Of a stretch of DNA of 12,716 bases, positions 6,267 to 12,716 are shown piece after piece. Numbering within the stretch: position 1 is the stretch's first letter; every line of letters starts with the position of its first letter. The position numbers were made by a program, and so were the translations under genes. The notes beneath the pieces are model-generated. The model worked only from the letters and a program-made list of their open reading frames with translations. It was not told the DNA's origin and ran no database searches. The DNA comes from JBLIAZ01 sp047632015 (lineage in GTDB: Bacteria > Bacteroidota > Bacteroidia > Flavobacteriales_C > GCA-002722245), in assembly GCA_047632015.1 (NCBI GenBank), contig JBLIBC010000047.1, positions 1-12,716 of the forward strand, given 5' to 3'.

Positions 6267-6285
6267 ATTTAGAATTAATCTAAAT
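6267..6285. promoter_or_regulatory. 19-bp palindromic operator candidate over the suf transcription start
   Basis: ATTTAGAATTAATCTAAAT has perfect 7-bp arms (ATTTAGA/TCTAAAT) around 5 nt. It begins 6 bp after the -7 element, so it should cover the start site, where a bound repressor would block RNA polymerase. The 19-bp length and TTAGA/TCTAA core resemble sites of metal-sensing regulators of the Fur or DtxR/MntR families. Which protein binds it cannot be told from the sequence. Confidence 0.5.
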
Positions 6286-6296
6286 TAATATAAGCT

Positions 6297-6623
6297 ATGA
6301 TATCAGTAAGTGAAAATGCTAAAAATCAGGTCCTTAGTTTAATTGGTACAACCGGTTATCCAGCGGATAGTTTTATAAGGGTGGGTGTGAAAAGTGGCGG
6401 ATGTTCAGGATTATCGTACGAATTGGATTTTGATACAGAATTAAAAGAGAACGATAAAGTTTTTGAAGACAACGGAGTAAAAGTGGTTGTGGAGAAAAAA
6501 AGCATGTTGTACTTGGTTGGAACAACGTTGGACTTTCAAGGGGGGCTAAATGGAAAAGGATTTAGTTTTGTGAATCCAAATGCGTCTCGAACATGTGGTT
6601 GTGGTGAAAGTTTCGCTGTATAA
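6297..6623 (+). CDS. sufA: A-type iron-sulfur carrier SufA/IscA
   Basis: 108 residues, the normal length for the HesB/IscA/SufA family. The three conserved cysteines are present: Cys36 in GGCSGLSY, and Cys100 and Cys102 in RTCGCGESF at the C-terminus. These bind Fe-S cluster or iron, and A-type proteins hand assembled clusters to target apoproteins in the cytoplasm. It is the first gene of the suf operon, 29 nt before sufB. IscA, SufA and ErpA cannot be separated by sequence alone, and the name here follows operon context. The ATG at 6297 follows the promoter and operator at a sensible distance. Confidence 0.93.
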   Translation: MISVSENAKNQVLSLIGTTGYPADSFIRVGVKSGGCSGLSYELDFDTELKENDKVFEDNGVKVVVEKKSMLYLVGTTLDFQGGLNGKGFSFVNPNASRTCGCGESFAV

Positions 6624-6652
6624 AGGGTCGGTAATTTCAAAGCAAAAATTGA

Positions 6653-8098
6653 ATGTCAAAAGAAGATAAAATTATAGAAGACGCCACCACCGGAGAGTAT
6701 AAGTACGGTTGGTCTACTGATATTGAAAGTGAGTTAGCTCCAAAGGGGCTTGATGAAAGTACAGTGAGGTTAATTTCATCCAAAAAGAACGAGCCAGAAT
6801 GGTTATTAGAATGGAGGTTAAAAGCCTTTGAATTGTGGAAGACATTAGATGAGCCTGATTGGGCAAAAGTAAATTATCCAAAAATAGATTTTCAAGACAT
6901 CATATATTATGCTGCTCCAAAACCAAAAAAGGTATTGGATAGCTTAGATGAGGTGGATCCTGAATTACTGGCCACTTTCAAAAAATTAGGTGTTCCTATT
7001 GATGAACAAAAATTGATGACCGGTGTGGCTGTGGACATTGTAATGGATTCCGTTTCGGTAAAAACAACCTTCACAAAAAAATTAGCCGAGCTTGGAGTAA
7101 TATTTTGTTCTTTCAGTGAGGCTGTTCAAAATCATCCAGAATTAGTTAAAAAGCATTTAGGTTCAGTGGTTCCACAGGCCGACAATTATTATTCAGCCTT
7201 GAACTCAGCAGTGTTTTCTGATGGGTCATTTTGTTATATTCCAAAAGGAACAAGATGCCCAATGGAATTATCTACGTATTTCAGAATTAACGAAGCTAAC
7301 ACAGGACAATTCGAAAGAACCTTGATTATAGCGGACGATAACTCTTACGTTAGTTATTTAGAAGGGTGCACTGCACCACAACGTGATGAAAACCAATTGC
7401 ATGCTGCAGTGGTAGAGATTATTGCCATGGACAATGCAGAGGTAAAATATTCCACTGTACAAAACTGGTATCCGGGAGATAAAAAGGGGAAAGGTGGAAT
7501 TTTCAATTTTGTAACAAAAAGAGGGATTTGTGCAGGGGTAAACAGTAAAATATCTTGGACACAAGTTGAAACAGGTTCAGCTGTGACATGGAAATATCCA
7601 TCTTGTATTTTAAAAGGAGATGGAAGTGTGGGTGAGTTTTTTAGTGTAGCTGTTACCAATAACCGTCAACAAGCTGACACGGGAACAAAAATGATTCATA
7701 TTGGTAAAAACACCAAGAGTACGATTGTTTCAAAAGGTATTTCAGCAGGTAAAAGTCAAAACTCTTATCGAGGATTGGTGAAAATTTCTAAAGGGGCTAC
7801 TAACGCAAGGAACTTTTCACAATGTGATTCTTTGTTGATAGGAGATAAGTGCGGTGCACATACTTTCCCATACATTGAATGTCAAAATTCAAGCGCGCAG
7901 CTGGAACACGAGGCTACTACCTCAAAAATTGGCGAGGATCAATTGTTTTATTGCAATCAAAGAGGAATAAAAACAGACAAGGCCATTGGTTTAATTGTCA
8001 ATGGTTTTTGTAAAAATGTGATGGATAACCTTCCTATGGAGTTTGCCGTGGAAGCAAGAAAATTATTAGAAATAAGCCTTGAAGGCTCAGTTGGATAA
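6653..8098 (+). CDS. sufB: Fe-S scaffold subunit SufB
   Basis: 481 residues, full length for SufB. SufB partners SufC and SufD in the SufBC2D complex, on which the cluster is built. The N-terminal part has the typical EPEWLLEWRLKAFELW (47-62). The beta-helix core includes SYLEGCTAPQRDENQLHAA (231-249). The C-terminal part has NFSQCDSLLIGDKCGAHTF, then EHEATTSKIGEDQLFYC and a final EGSVG. From the constant 14-residue length offset to the 495-residue E. coli protein, Cys391 corresponds to the essential Cys405 and Glu420 to Glu434. Both were implicated in sulfur transfer and cluster assembly. It follows sufA by 29 nt. A longer 80-nt gap with a small hairpin separates it from sufC. Confidence 0.97.
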   Translation: MSKEDKIIEDATTGEYKYGWSTDIESELAPKGLDESTVRLISSKKNEPEWLLEWRLKAFELWKTLDEPDWAKVNYPKIDFQDIIYYAAPKPKKVLDSLDEVDPELLATFKKLGVPIDEQKLMTGVAVDIVMDSVSVKTTFTKKLAELGVIFCSFSEAVQNHPELVKKHLGSVVPQADNYYSALNSAVFSDGSFCYIPKGTRCPMELSTYFRINEANTGQFERTLIIADDNSYVSYLEGCTAPQRDENQLHAAVVEIIAMDNAEVKYSTVQNWYPGDKKGKGGIFNFVTKRGICAGVNSKISWTQVETGSAVTWKYPSCILKGDGSVGEFFSVAVTNNRQQADTGTKMIHIGKNTKSTIVSKGISAGKSQNSYRGLVKISKGATNARNFSQCDSLLIGDKCGAHTFPYIECQNSSAQLEHEATTSKIGEDQLFYCNQRGIKTDKAIGLIVNGFCKNVMDNLPMEFAVEARKLLEISLEGSVG

Positions 8099-8178
8099 TT
8101 AGCCCTTCCCGTCACAAGGGGAGCTGAAGTGGGGAGTAGAGAAAGAGTTACTGATAGTGTTAAAAGAAAAAATATAAT
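8099..8178. other. sufB-sufC spacer with a small GC-rich hairpin
   Basis: This is the longest gap inside the suf operon. It opens with a stretch richer in G and C than its surroundings, in which CCCTT (8103-8107) pairs with AAGGG (8116-8120). A purine-rich run leads to the sufC ATG. No promoter consensus is seen. It may be an mRNA processing or stability element, or a short dispersed repeat. Confidence 0.35.
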
Positions 8179-8940
8179 ATGTTAAGTATAAAAGGATTAA
8201 AAGCGGAGATTAACGGGAAAGCAATTCTGAAAGGTTTGAACTTGGAGGTGAAAGCTGGAGAAGTTCATGCTATCATGGGGCCAAATGGTTCAGGTAAAAG
8301 CACATTGGCGTCTGTATTAGCAGGAAGAGAGGAATATGAAGTGACAGGAGGAAGCGCTAAATACAACGGTAAGGACTTACTTGATTTAGCTCCCGAAGAA
8401 AGAGCAGGAGAGGGCGTATTTTTAGCTTTTCAATACCCTGTAGAAATTCCAGGGGTGAGTAACATTAACTTCATTAAAACGGCTGTGAACGAAGTGCGCG
8501 AGTACAGAGGTGAGGAAAAGTTAGCAACCAAGGATTTCATGAAATTACTAAAGACCAACCAAAAATTGGTTGAATTAGATGGTAAGCTTGCTAACCGTTC
8601 AGTAAACGAAGGATTTTCAGGAGGAGAGAAAAAACGAAATGAAATTTTTCAAATGGCGATGTTGAATCCTCAATTGGGGATTTTGGACGAAACGGATTCA
8701 GGTTTAGACATTGATGCGTTAAGAGTAGTTGCTAAAGGGGTAAATGAATTGAAAACGGCAGACAATGCATTTGTGATCGTGACACATTATCAAAGACTAT
8801 TGGATTACATAGTACCTGATTTTGTTCATGTATTATACGACGGAAGAATTGTAAAAACTGGAGATAAGTCGTTGGCTTTAGAGTTGGAGGAAAAAGGTTA
8901 CGATTGGATCATCAACGAAGTTGAAACCATAGAAGCTTAA
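8179..8940 (+). CDS. sufC: SUF ATPase SufC
   Basis: 253 residues, the usual size of this ABC-type ATPase. Walker A is GPNGSGKST (34-42, Lys40). The signature is FSGGEKKR (146-153). Walker B with the catalytic glutamate reads LGILDETDSGLD (166-177, Glu171), and the switch histidine is His203 in VTHYQRLL. The DETDSGLD variant and the Q-loop region AFQYPVEIPGV are typical of SufC rather than of transporters. SufC binds SufB and SufD in the cytoplasm and drives conformational changes needed for cluster formation. It lies 18 nt before sufD. Confidence 0.97.
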   Translation: MLSIKGLKAEINGKAILKGLNLEVKAGEVHAIMGPNGSGKSTLASVLAGREEYEVTGGSAKYNGKDLLDLAPEERAGEGVFLAFQYPVEIPGVSNINFIKTAVNEVREYRGEEKLATKDFMKLLKTNQKLVELDGKLANRSVNEGFSGGEKKRNEIFQMAMLNPQLGILDETDSGLDIDALRVVAKGVNELKTADNAFVIVTHYQRLLDYIVPDFVHVLYDGRIVKTGDKSLALELEEKGYDWIINEVETIEA

Positions 8941-8958
8941 TAGAAAAACATAACAGCT

Positions 8959-10272
8959 ATGGCAACATTAGTACTAAACGATAAAGACAAGTTTTTGTTA
9001 AACATGGAAGGGCAAGACTTTTCTCATGAAGCGAAAACATTTATCAAGTTAAGAGAGCGGGGGTCGGAAAGGCTAAAAGAACAAGACTTTCCAACCAAAA
9101 AACACGAAGATTGGAAATATACTTCAGTAAGGGATATTGCTAAAAGCGAATTCCGTCCGCAAAGTCCAATTAACATCTCTTTGGTCCAAGTTAAGGAACA
9201 CATGATTCCGGGATTGAATGCACTTACACTGGTTTTTGTGAATGGATTTTATCAGGCTCATTTATCGGCTGTGCCCGAGGAATTACAAAAAGGACTTATT
9301 GTTAAAAGTTTGAACGAAGCAAAAAAGGATCACATTAAATTAGTAGAACCGTACATGGGTGTGGTAGCTAATAATCCTGATTTATTTTTTAGTAACATCA
9401 ATGCTGCTTATTCGCAAGATGGAGGTTTTGTACATGTAAGTAATGATGTTAAGGTGGAGACTCCTATTCATATTTTACACTTAACGGAGGGTGAATTTGT
9501 AAGTTCACAACCAAGAAATTTAGTGGTAGCTGAGGCGAATTCATCAGTTAATGTGGTGACAAGTTATGAAACTTTAAGTGCAGAAAACTCTTTTACAAAT
9601 GCAGTAACAGAAGTTTTTGTCGGTGAAGGTGCTGACGTTAATTTGGATAAAATTCAAAACGAACACAGTACTGCCTTCAACGTGTCTTTTGAGCAAGCAC
9701 TTGTATCAAAAGACGCAAAGTTTACTATTAATACAATTCCAGTTGGAGGAAAAATAATAAGAAACAACCTGAGTATTACTTTGGAAGGAACAGGAGCAGA
9801 GGGAAATTTATACGGTATGGTTTGCGTGAATGGAGACATGCATGTAGACAACCAAACATATGTTGATCATGTAGCGCCAAATTGTGATTCTAACGAGTTT
9901 TATAAGTCGGTAGTGAATGATAATGCTGTAAACGTATTCAATGGTAAAATAATGGTTAGAAAAGCGGCTCAAAAAACGAATGCTTTTCAACGAAATGCTA
10001 ATATTTTGCAATCGGATGATGGAAAAATATACGCAAAACCACAATTGGAAATATATGCTGACGATGTTAAGTGTAGCCATGGTTGTACCATTGGTCAATT
10101 TGACAAAGAGGCTTTGTTTTATTTGCGTTCCCGTGGAATTAAGGAGTCCGCAGCTAAAAAAGTGTTGATGGAAGCGTTTGCAGGTGAGGTGTTGAACAAC
10201 ATTCAATTGGAGCCTGTAAGGGAGTATGTGGAAAGTTTAATACATAAGAATTTTTCAAGTTTAGCGGAGTAA
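8959..10272 (+). CDS. sufD: Fe-S scaffold subunit SufD
   Basis: 437 residues, in the family range. The N-terminal helical part has the typical FPTKKHEDWKYTSVRDI (44-60). The centre is the beta-helix shared with SufB. The C-terminus reads DVKCSHGCTIGQFDKEALFY, followed by LRSRGI. His374 in CSHG corresponds to the conserved SufD histidine (His360 in E. coli) that was implicated with SufB Cys405 in cluster assembly. SufD pairs with SufB and binds SufC, and is also linked to iron acquisition by the complex. It lies 18 nt after sufC and 4 nt before sufS, which suggests translational coupling. Confidence 0.96.
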   Translation: MATLVLNDKDKFLLNMEGQDFSHEAKTFIKLRERGSERLKEQDFPTKKHEDWKYTSVRDIAKSEFRPQSPINISLVQVKEHMIPGLNALTLVFVNGFYQAHLSAVPEELQKGLIVKSLNEAKKDHIKLVEPYMGVVANNPDLFFSNINAAYSQDGGFVHVSNDVKVETPIHILHLTEGEFVSSQPRNLVVAEANSSVNVVTSYETLSAENSFTNAVTEVFVGEGADVNLDKIQNEHSTAFNVSFEQALVSKDAKFTINTIPVGGKIIRNNLSITLEGTGAEGNLYGMVCVNGDMHVDNQTYVDHVAPNCDSNEFYKSVVNDNAVNVFNGKIMVRKAAQKTNAFQRNANILQSDDGKIYAKPQLEIYADDVKCSHGCTIGQFDKEALFYLRSRGIKESAAKKVLMEAFAGEVLNNIQLEPVREYVESLIHKNFSSLAE

Positions 10273-10276
10273 AAAC

Positions 10277-11494
10277 ATGTCGTACATTCAAAAATTAAGG
10301 GCGGATTTTCCACTCTTGCAACAGCAAGTGAATGGAAAAGACTTGGTCTATTTTGACAATGGCGCAACAGCTCAAAAGCCGCAAATAGTCCTGGATCAAC
10401 TAGAGCATTATTACACCAAATTAAACGCTAACATCCACAGAGGAGTTCACACTTTAAGTCAGGAGGCTACTTCAAAGTACGAGGAGGCAAGAAAAAAATT
10501 ACAAAATTATTTGAACGCTGAGTTCGAGGAAGAAATCATATTTACTAAAGGAACAACGGACGGGATTAATTTGGTAGCCAATGGGTTTTCAAGGGGCGTC
10601 CTAAAAGCTGGTGATGAGGTGATGATTTCCGCAATGGAGCATCATTCTAACATTGTTCCTTGGCAAATGGCTTGTGAACATTCGGGTGCTGTTTTAAAAG
10701 TAATTCCAATTTCAGATGAAGGGGAATTGTTAATGGACAACTACCGTGAATTGTTGAATGACAAAACAAAATTAGTAGCCATTACCCATGTTTCAAATAC
10801 TTTAGGAAGCATTAATCCAGTGAAGGAAATTATTGAATTGGCGCATAAAAATGGTACGCCAGTATTAATTGATGGTGCTCAAAGTGTGCCTCACATGAAG
10901 GTGGATGTGCAGGATTTAGACGCCGACTTTTATGCTTTTTCAGCACACAAAATGTACGGACCAACAGGGGTTGGAATTTTATACGGAAAAAAGGAATGGT
11001 TAAATAAGTTGCCACCTTATCAAGGAGGAGGAGACATGATTAAAACCGTGACTTTTGAAAAAACGACTTACAACGATTTACCCCATAAATTTGAAGCGGG
11101 TACTCCAAACATTGCTGGAGGAGTTGTGATGGGAGGACTTGTAGATTACCTTGAAAAAATTGATTGGAAAGTAGTAAGTAAACACGAAGCTGAATTACTT
11201 AAGCACGCTACTGATCAAATAAAAGAGATAGACGGAATACGTGTGGTTGGGGAAGCAAAAAACAAAGCAGGAGTGTTGTCTTTTGTACATGAATCAATTC
11301 ACCATTATGACATCGGAACACTTTTGGACCAAATGGGAATTGCTATCAGAACTGGACATCATTGTACAGAACCACTCATGAACAGGATGGGTGTTACTGG
11401 AACAGCGAGGGCTAGTTTTGCATTTTACAACACGATGGATGAGGTTGATTTTTTTATTAAAAGCTTGAAGCGAGCACTAAGGATGTTAGGATGA
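10277..11494 (+). CDS. sufS: Cysteine desulfurase SufS (group II)
   Basis: 405 residues, the length of E. coli SufS (406). This PLP enzyme converts L-cysteine to L-alanine and holds the sulfur as a persulfide. The PLP Schiff-base lysine is Lys225 in SAHKMYGPTG, the PLP ring contacts are His122 in EHHSN and Asp199 in DGAQS, and the persulfide cysteine is Cys363 in RTGHHCTEPLM. The RxGHHC context is that of group II desulfurases, which need a SufE or SufU partner. Its last codons overlap the sufE start by 4 nt (ATGA), which agrees with coupled synthesis of the two partners. Confidence 0.97.
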   Translation: MSYIQKLRADFPLLQQQVNGKDLVYFDNGATAQKPQIVLDQLEHYYTKLNANIHRGVHTLSQEATSKYEEARKKLQNYLNAEFEEEIIFTKGTTDGINLVANGFSRGVLKAGDEVMISAMEHHSNIVPWQMACEHSGAVLKVIPISDEGELLMDNYRELLNDKTKLVAITHVSNTLGSINPVKEIIELAHKNGTPVLIDGAQSVPHMKVDVQDLDADFYAFSAHKMYGPTGVGILYGKKEWLNKLPPYQGGGDMIKTVTFEKTTYNDLPHKFEAGTPNIAGGVVMGGLVDYLEKIDWKVVSKHEAELLKHATDQIKEIDGIRVVGEAKNKAGVLSFVHESIHHYDIGTLLDQMGIAIRTGHHCTEPLMNRMGVTGTARASFAFYNTMDEVDFFIKSLKRALRMLG

Positions 11495-11901
11495 GCATAG
11501 CAGCAGCATCGGAGGAAATACTAGAAGATTTTGACTTGTTTGATGACTGGGAGGACAAGTATGAGTACATTATTTCTTTGGGAAAGGAATTAGATGTGAT
11601 GCCCGAGGAAGAAAAGGTTGAGGAAAACCTTGTTAAAGGCTGTCAAAGTAGGGTATGGCTAAATGCTAAGCACGAAGATGGACAGGTTGTTTTTACAGCC
11701 GATTCTGATGCTATTATAAGTAAAGGAATCATTGCTTTATTAGTGAAAATATTAAGTAATCAATCTGCTAAGGAAATAGCCGAAAACGACTTTTCCTTCA
11801 TTGATAAAATAGGGTTAAAAGAACATTTGTCACCCAACCGTTCTAATGGATTGGTAGGAATGATGAAAAAAATGAAAAGTTACGCTTTGGCGTTTAGCTA
11901 A
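11491..11901 (+). CDS. sufE: Sulfur acceptor SufE
   Basis: 136 residues, typical for SufE. Cys51 in LVKGCQSRVW is the sulfur-accepting cysteine (Cys51 in E. coli as well). Downstream motifs are TADSDAIISKGIIALLVKIL and the C-terminal LSPNRSNGLVGM, both family hallmarks. SufE takes the persulfide sulfur from SufS and delivers it to SufB. The ATG at 11491 overlaps the sufS stop by 4 nt. sufT follows after 18 nt. Confidence 0.96.
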   Translation: MSIAAASEEILEDFDLFDDWEDKYEYIISLGKELDVMPEEEKVEENLVKGCQSRVWLNAKHEDGQVVFTADSDAIISKGIIALLVKILSNQSAKEIAENDFSFIDKIGLKEHLSPNRSNGLVGMMKKMKSYALAFS

Positions 11902-11919
11902 ATTAATTGAACGGCCAAC

Positions 11920-12258
11920 ATGACAACTATAACTACCATGGATCATCAAGAAAAGAAAGCTTTAGAAGAAACGATAATTCAAATCATAAAAACCATTTAT
12001 GATCCTGAAATACCGGTTGATATATACGAATTAGGACTAATTTATACTGTTGACATCAGTGATGAAGGGAACGTCCACATTGACATGACCTTAACTTCTC
12101 CCAATTGTCCAGTGGCTGAGTCCATGCCCGCTGAGGTTCGAGAAAAGGTGTCAGGTATTGAACAAGTCAAGGAAATGTCCTTGGAGATTGTTTTTGATCC
12201 TACTTGGGACCAAACCAGGATGAGTGAAGAAGCTCAAATTGAGCTGGGGATGATATAG
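11920..12258 (+). CDS. sufT: SUF-associated DUF59/MIP18-family protein SufT
   Basis: 112 residues, a single DUF59 domain. Motifs are YDPEIPVDIYELGLIY (27-42), LTSPNCPVAESMP (58-70) with the conserved Cys63, and a final WDQTRMSEEAQIELGMI. Proteins of this family (SufT, PaaD-like, eukaryotic MIP18) help mature Fe-S proteins, and in bacteria SufT lies at the end of suf operons as here. The ATG at 11920 is 18 nt after sufE. A second Met at residue 7 (ATG at 11938) is also possible and would remove a Thr-rich start. It is the last gene of the operon and faces tex across 37 bp. Confidence 0.93.
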   Translation: MTTITTMDHQEKKALEETIIQIIKTIYDPEIPVDIYELGLIYTVDISDEGNVHIDMTLTSPNCPVAESMPAEVREKVSGIEQVKEMSLEIVFDPTWDQTRMSEEAQIELGMI

Positions 12259-12271
12259 TTGAATCATTCAA
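12259..12271. repeat. Palindrome between the convergent sufT and tex stops
   Basis: TTGAATCATTCAA has 6-bp arms around one base, directly after the sufT stop. No T-run follows, so it is not a classical terminator. It might shield mRNA 3' ends of either convergent gene. Confidence 0.3.
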
Positions 12272-12295
12272 TGGCAGTTAGCACCGTCACGTCAA

Positions 12296-12716
12296 TCAAA
12301 CTGACTTCATACTCAAACCGATTCTTTTTCTTGCCACATCAACTTCGGTCACTTTTACCTGAATTTTCTGATTCAGTTTCACCACTTCATTAGGATCTTT
12401 GATGAACTTATTCGTTATTTGAGATATGTGGACTAAGCCGTCCTGATGAACCCCTACGTCAACAAAGCATCCAAAAGCAGTGATGTTGGTTACCACCCCG
12501 GGTAATATCATTCCTTTAGATAATTCTTGAATGCTGTTAACATTTGCAAACTCAAATTCTTCTAATTTTTCACGTGGGTCACGACCTGGCTTTGCCAGTT
12601 CAGCCAAAATATCCTTTAGAGTAGCCAGTCCAAACGAATCACTGATGTACTTTGATAAAGAGATGTCTTTTTGTAATTCAGGGCTGTCCATAAGGATTGA
12701 AACAGAAACCTTTAAA
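12296..12716 (-). CDS. tex: Transcription accessory protein Tex, C-terminal part (runs off the right edge)
   Basis: Only the last 139 or so codons are in the window. The frame continues beyond the edge, so the Met at 12691 is internal and not the start. The segment FGLATLKDILAELAKPGRDP is the conserved linker after the helix-hairpin-helix region of Tex. It is followed by an S1 RNA-binding domain from about LSKGMILPGVVTNITAFGCF through DVGVHQDGLVHISQI to ARKRIGLSM. Complete Tex proteins are about 700-780 residues with YqgF-like, HhH and S1 domains, and bind nucleic acid to act in transcription. The gene ends four residues after the S1 domain (SMKSV), as in short-tailed family members. It converges on the suf operon and is probably independent of it. 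Confidence 0.92.
   Translation of the reverse strand, partial: LKVSVSILMDSPELQKDISLSKYISDSFGLATLKDILAELAKPGRDPREKLEEFEFANVNSIQELSKGMILPGVVTNITAFGCFVDVGVHQDGLVHISQITNKFIKDPNEVVKLNQKIQVKVTEVDVARKRIGLSMKSV

Noticed and set aside
7354..7659. Antisense open frames within sufB
   Set aside because: They overlap a highly conserved coding region, and their products have no protein-like features.
9808..10206. 132-codon open frame antisense to sufD
   Set aside because: It lies wholly inside a well-conserved gene on the other strand, and its product is low-complexity and rich in Ile and His with no recognisable motif.
12259..12295. Intrinsic terminator between sufT and tex
   Set aside because: The palindrome there is AT-rich and short and no T-run follows on either strand, so it does not meet the form of an intrinsic terminator.
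1..12716. CRISPR array, tRNA, rRNA, integrase or toxin-antitoxin pair
   Set aside because: I saw no regularly spaced repeats, no cloverleaf-like or rRNA-like stretches, and no gene with such motifs on either strand.

Overview
The window reads as an AT-rich chromosome segment of a Bacteroidota bacterium, most likely in or near the Flavobacteriales. Three things support this: a secreted protein with a C-terminal type IX secretion (T9SS) sorting domain, promoter elements of the Bacteroidota form (TTG, about 20 nt, TAnnTTTG), and A-rich leaders with few Shine-Dalgarno sequences. There are no rRNA or tRNA genes, no CRISPR array and no intact mobile element.

Left part (1-3004): a secreted FG-GAP/VCBS repeat protein with seven calcium-loop-like repeats and a T9SS tail, then a cytoplasmic leucine-rich-repeat protein kinase. 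Positions 3005-3459 hold no intact gene. This stretch looks like a scar: two short orphan coding tails diverge from a REP-like repeat that carries two hairpins and a repeated TCTGTCCC motif. The rightward tail resembles the C-terminal strands of an outer-membrane beta-barrel.

Middle (3460-6188): a two-gene unit (small membrane protein and YheT-type alpha/beta hydrolase) converges on a leftward secreted TPR protein gene. A small S4-domain RNA-binding protein gene (YbcJ type) diverges from the TPR gene. Two back-to-back perfect palindromes lie in the divergent spacer.

Right part (6231-12258): a complete SUF iron-sulfur assembly operon, sufA-sufB-sufC-sufD-sufS-sufE-sufT, all on the + strand. 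SufS (cysteine desulfurase) takes sulfur from cysteine and passes it to SufE. SufE passes it to the SufB-SufC-SufD scaffold ATPase, which builds the cluster. SufA (A-type carrier) and SufT (DUF59/MIP18 type) take part in cluster transfer and maturation. Catalytic residues are intact in every subunit. The leader has a well-formed Bacteroidota promoter. A perfect 19-bp palindrome covers the expected transcription start, and a cluster of TCAAT half-sites lies just upstream of the -33 element. This is a good candidate for metal or redox control, and no regulator gene lies in the operon. The window ends inside the 3' part of a convergent tex gene.

I see no strong case for an entirely new multi-gene system. 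The items most worth a second look are the suf control region, the scar at 3005-3459, the LRR-kinase and the tandem palindromes at 5887-5919.
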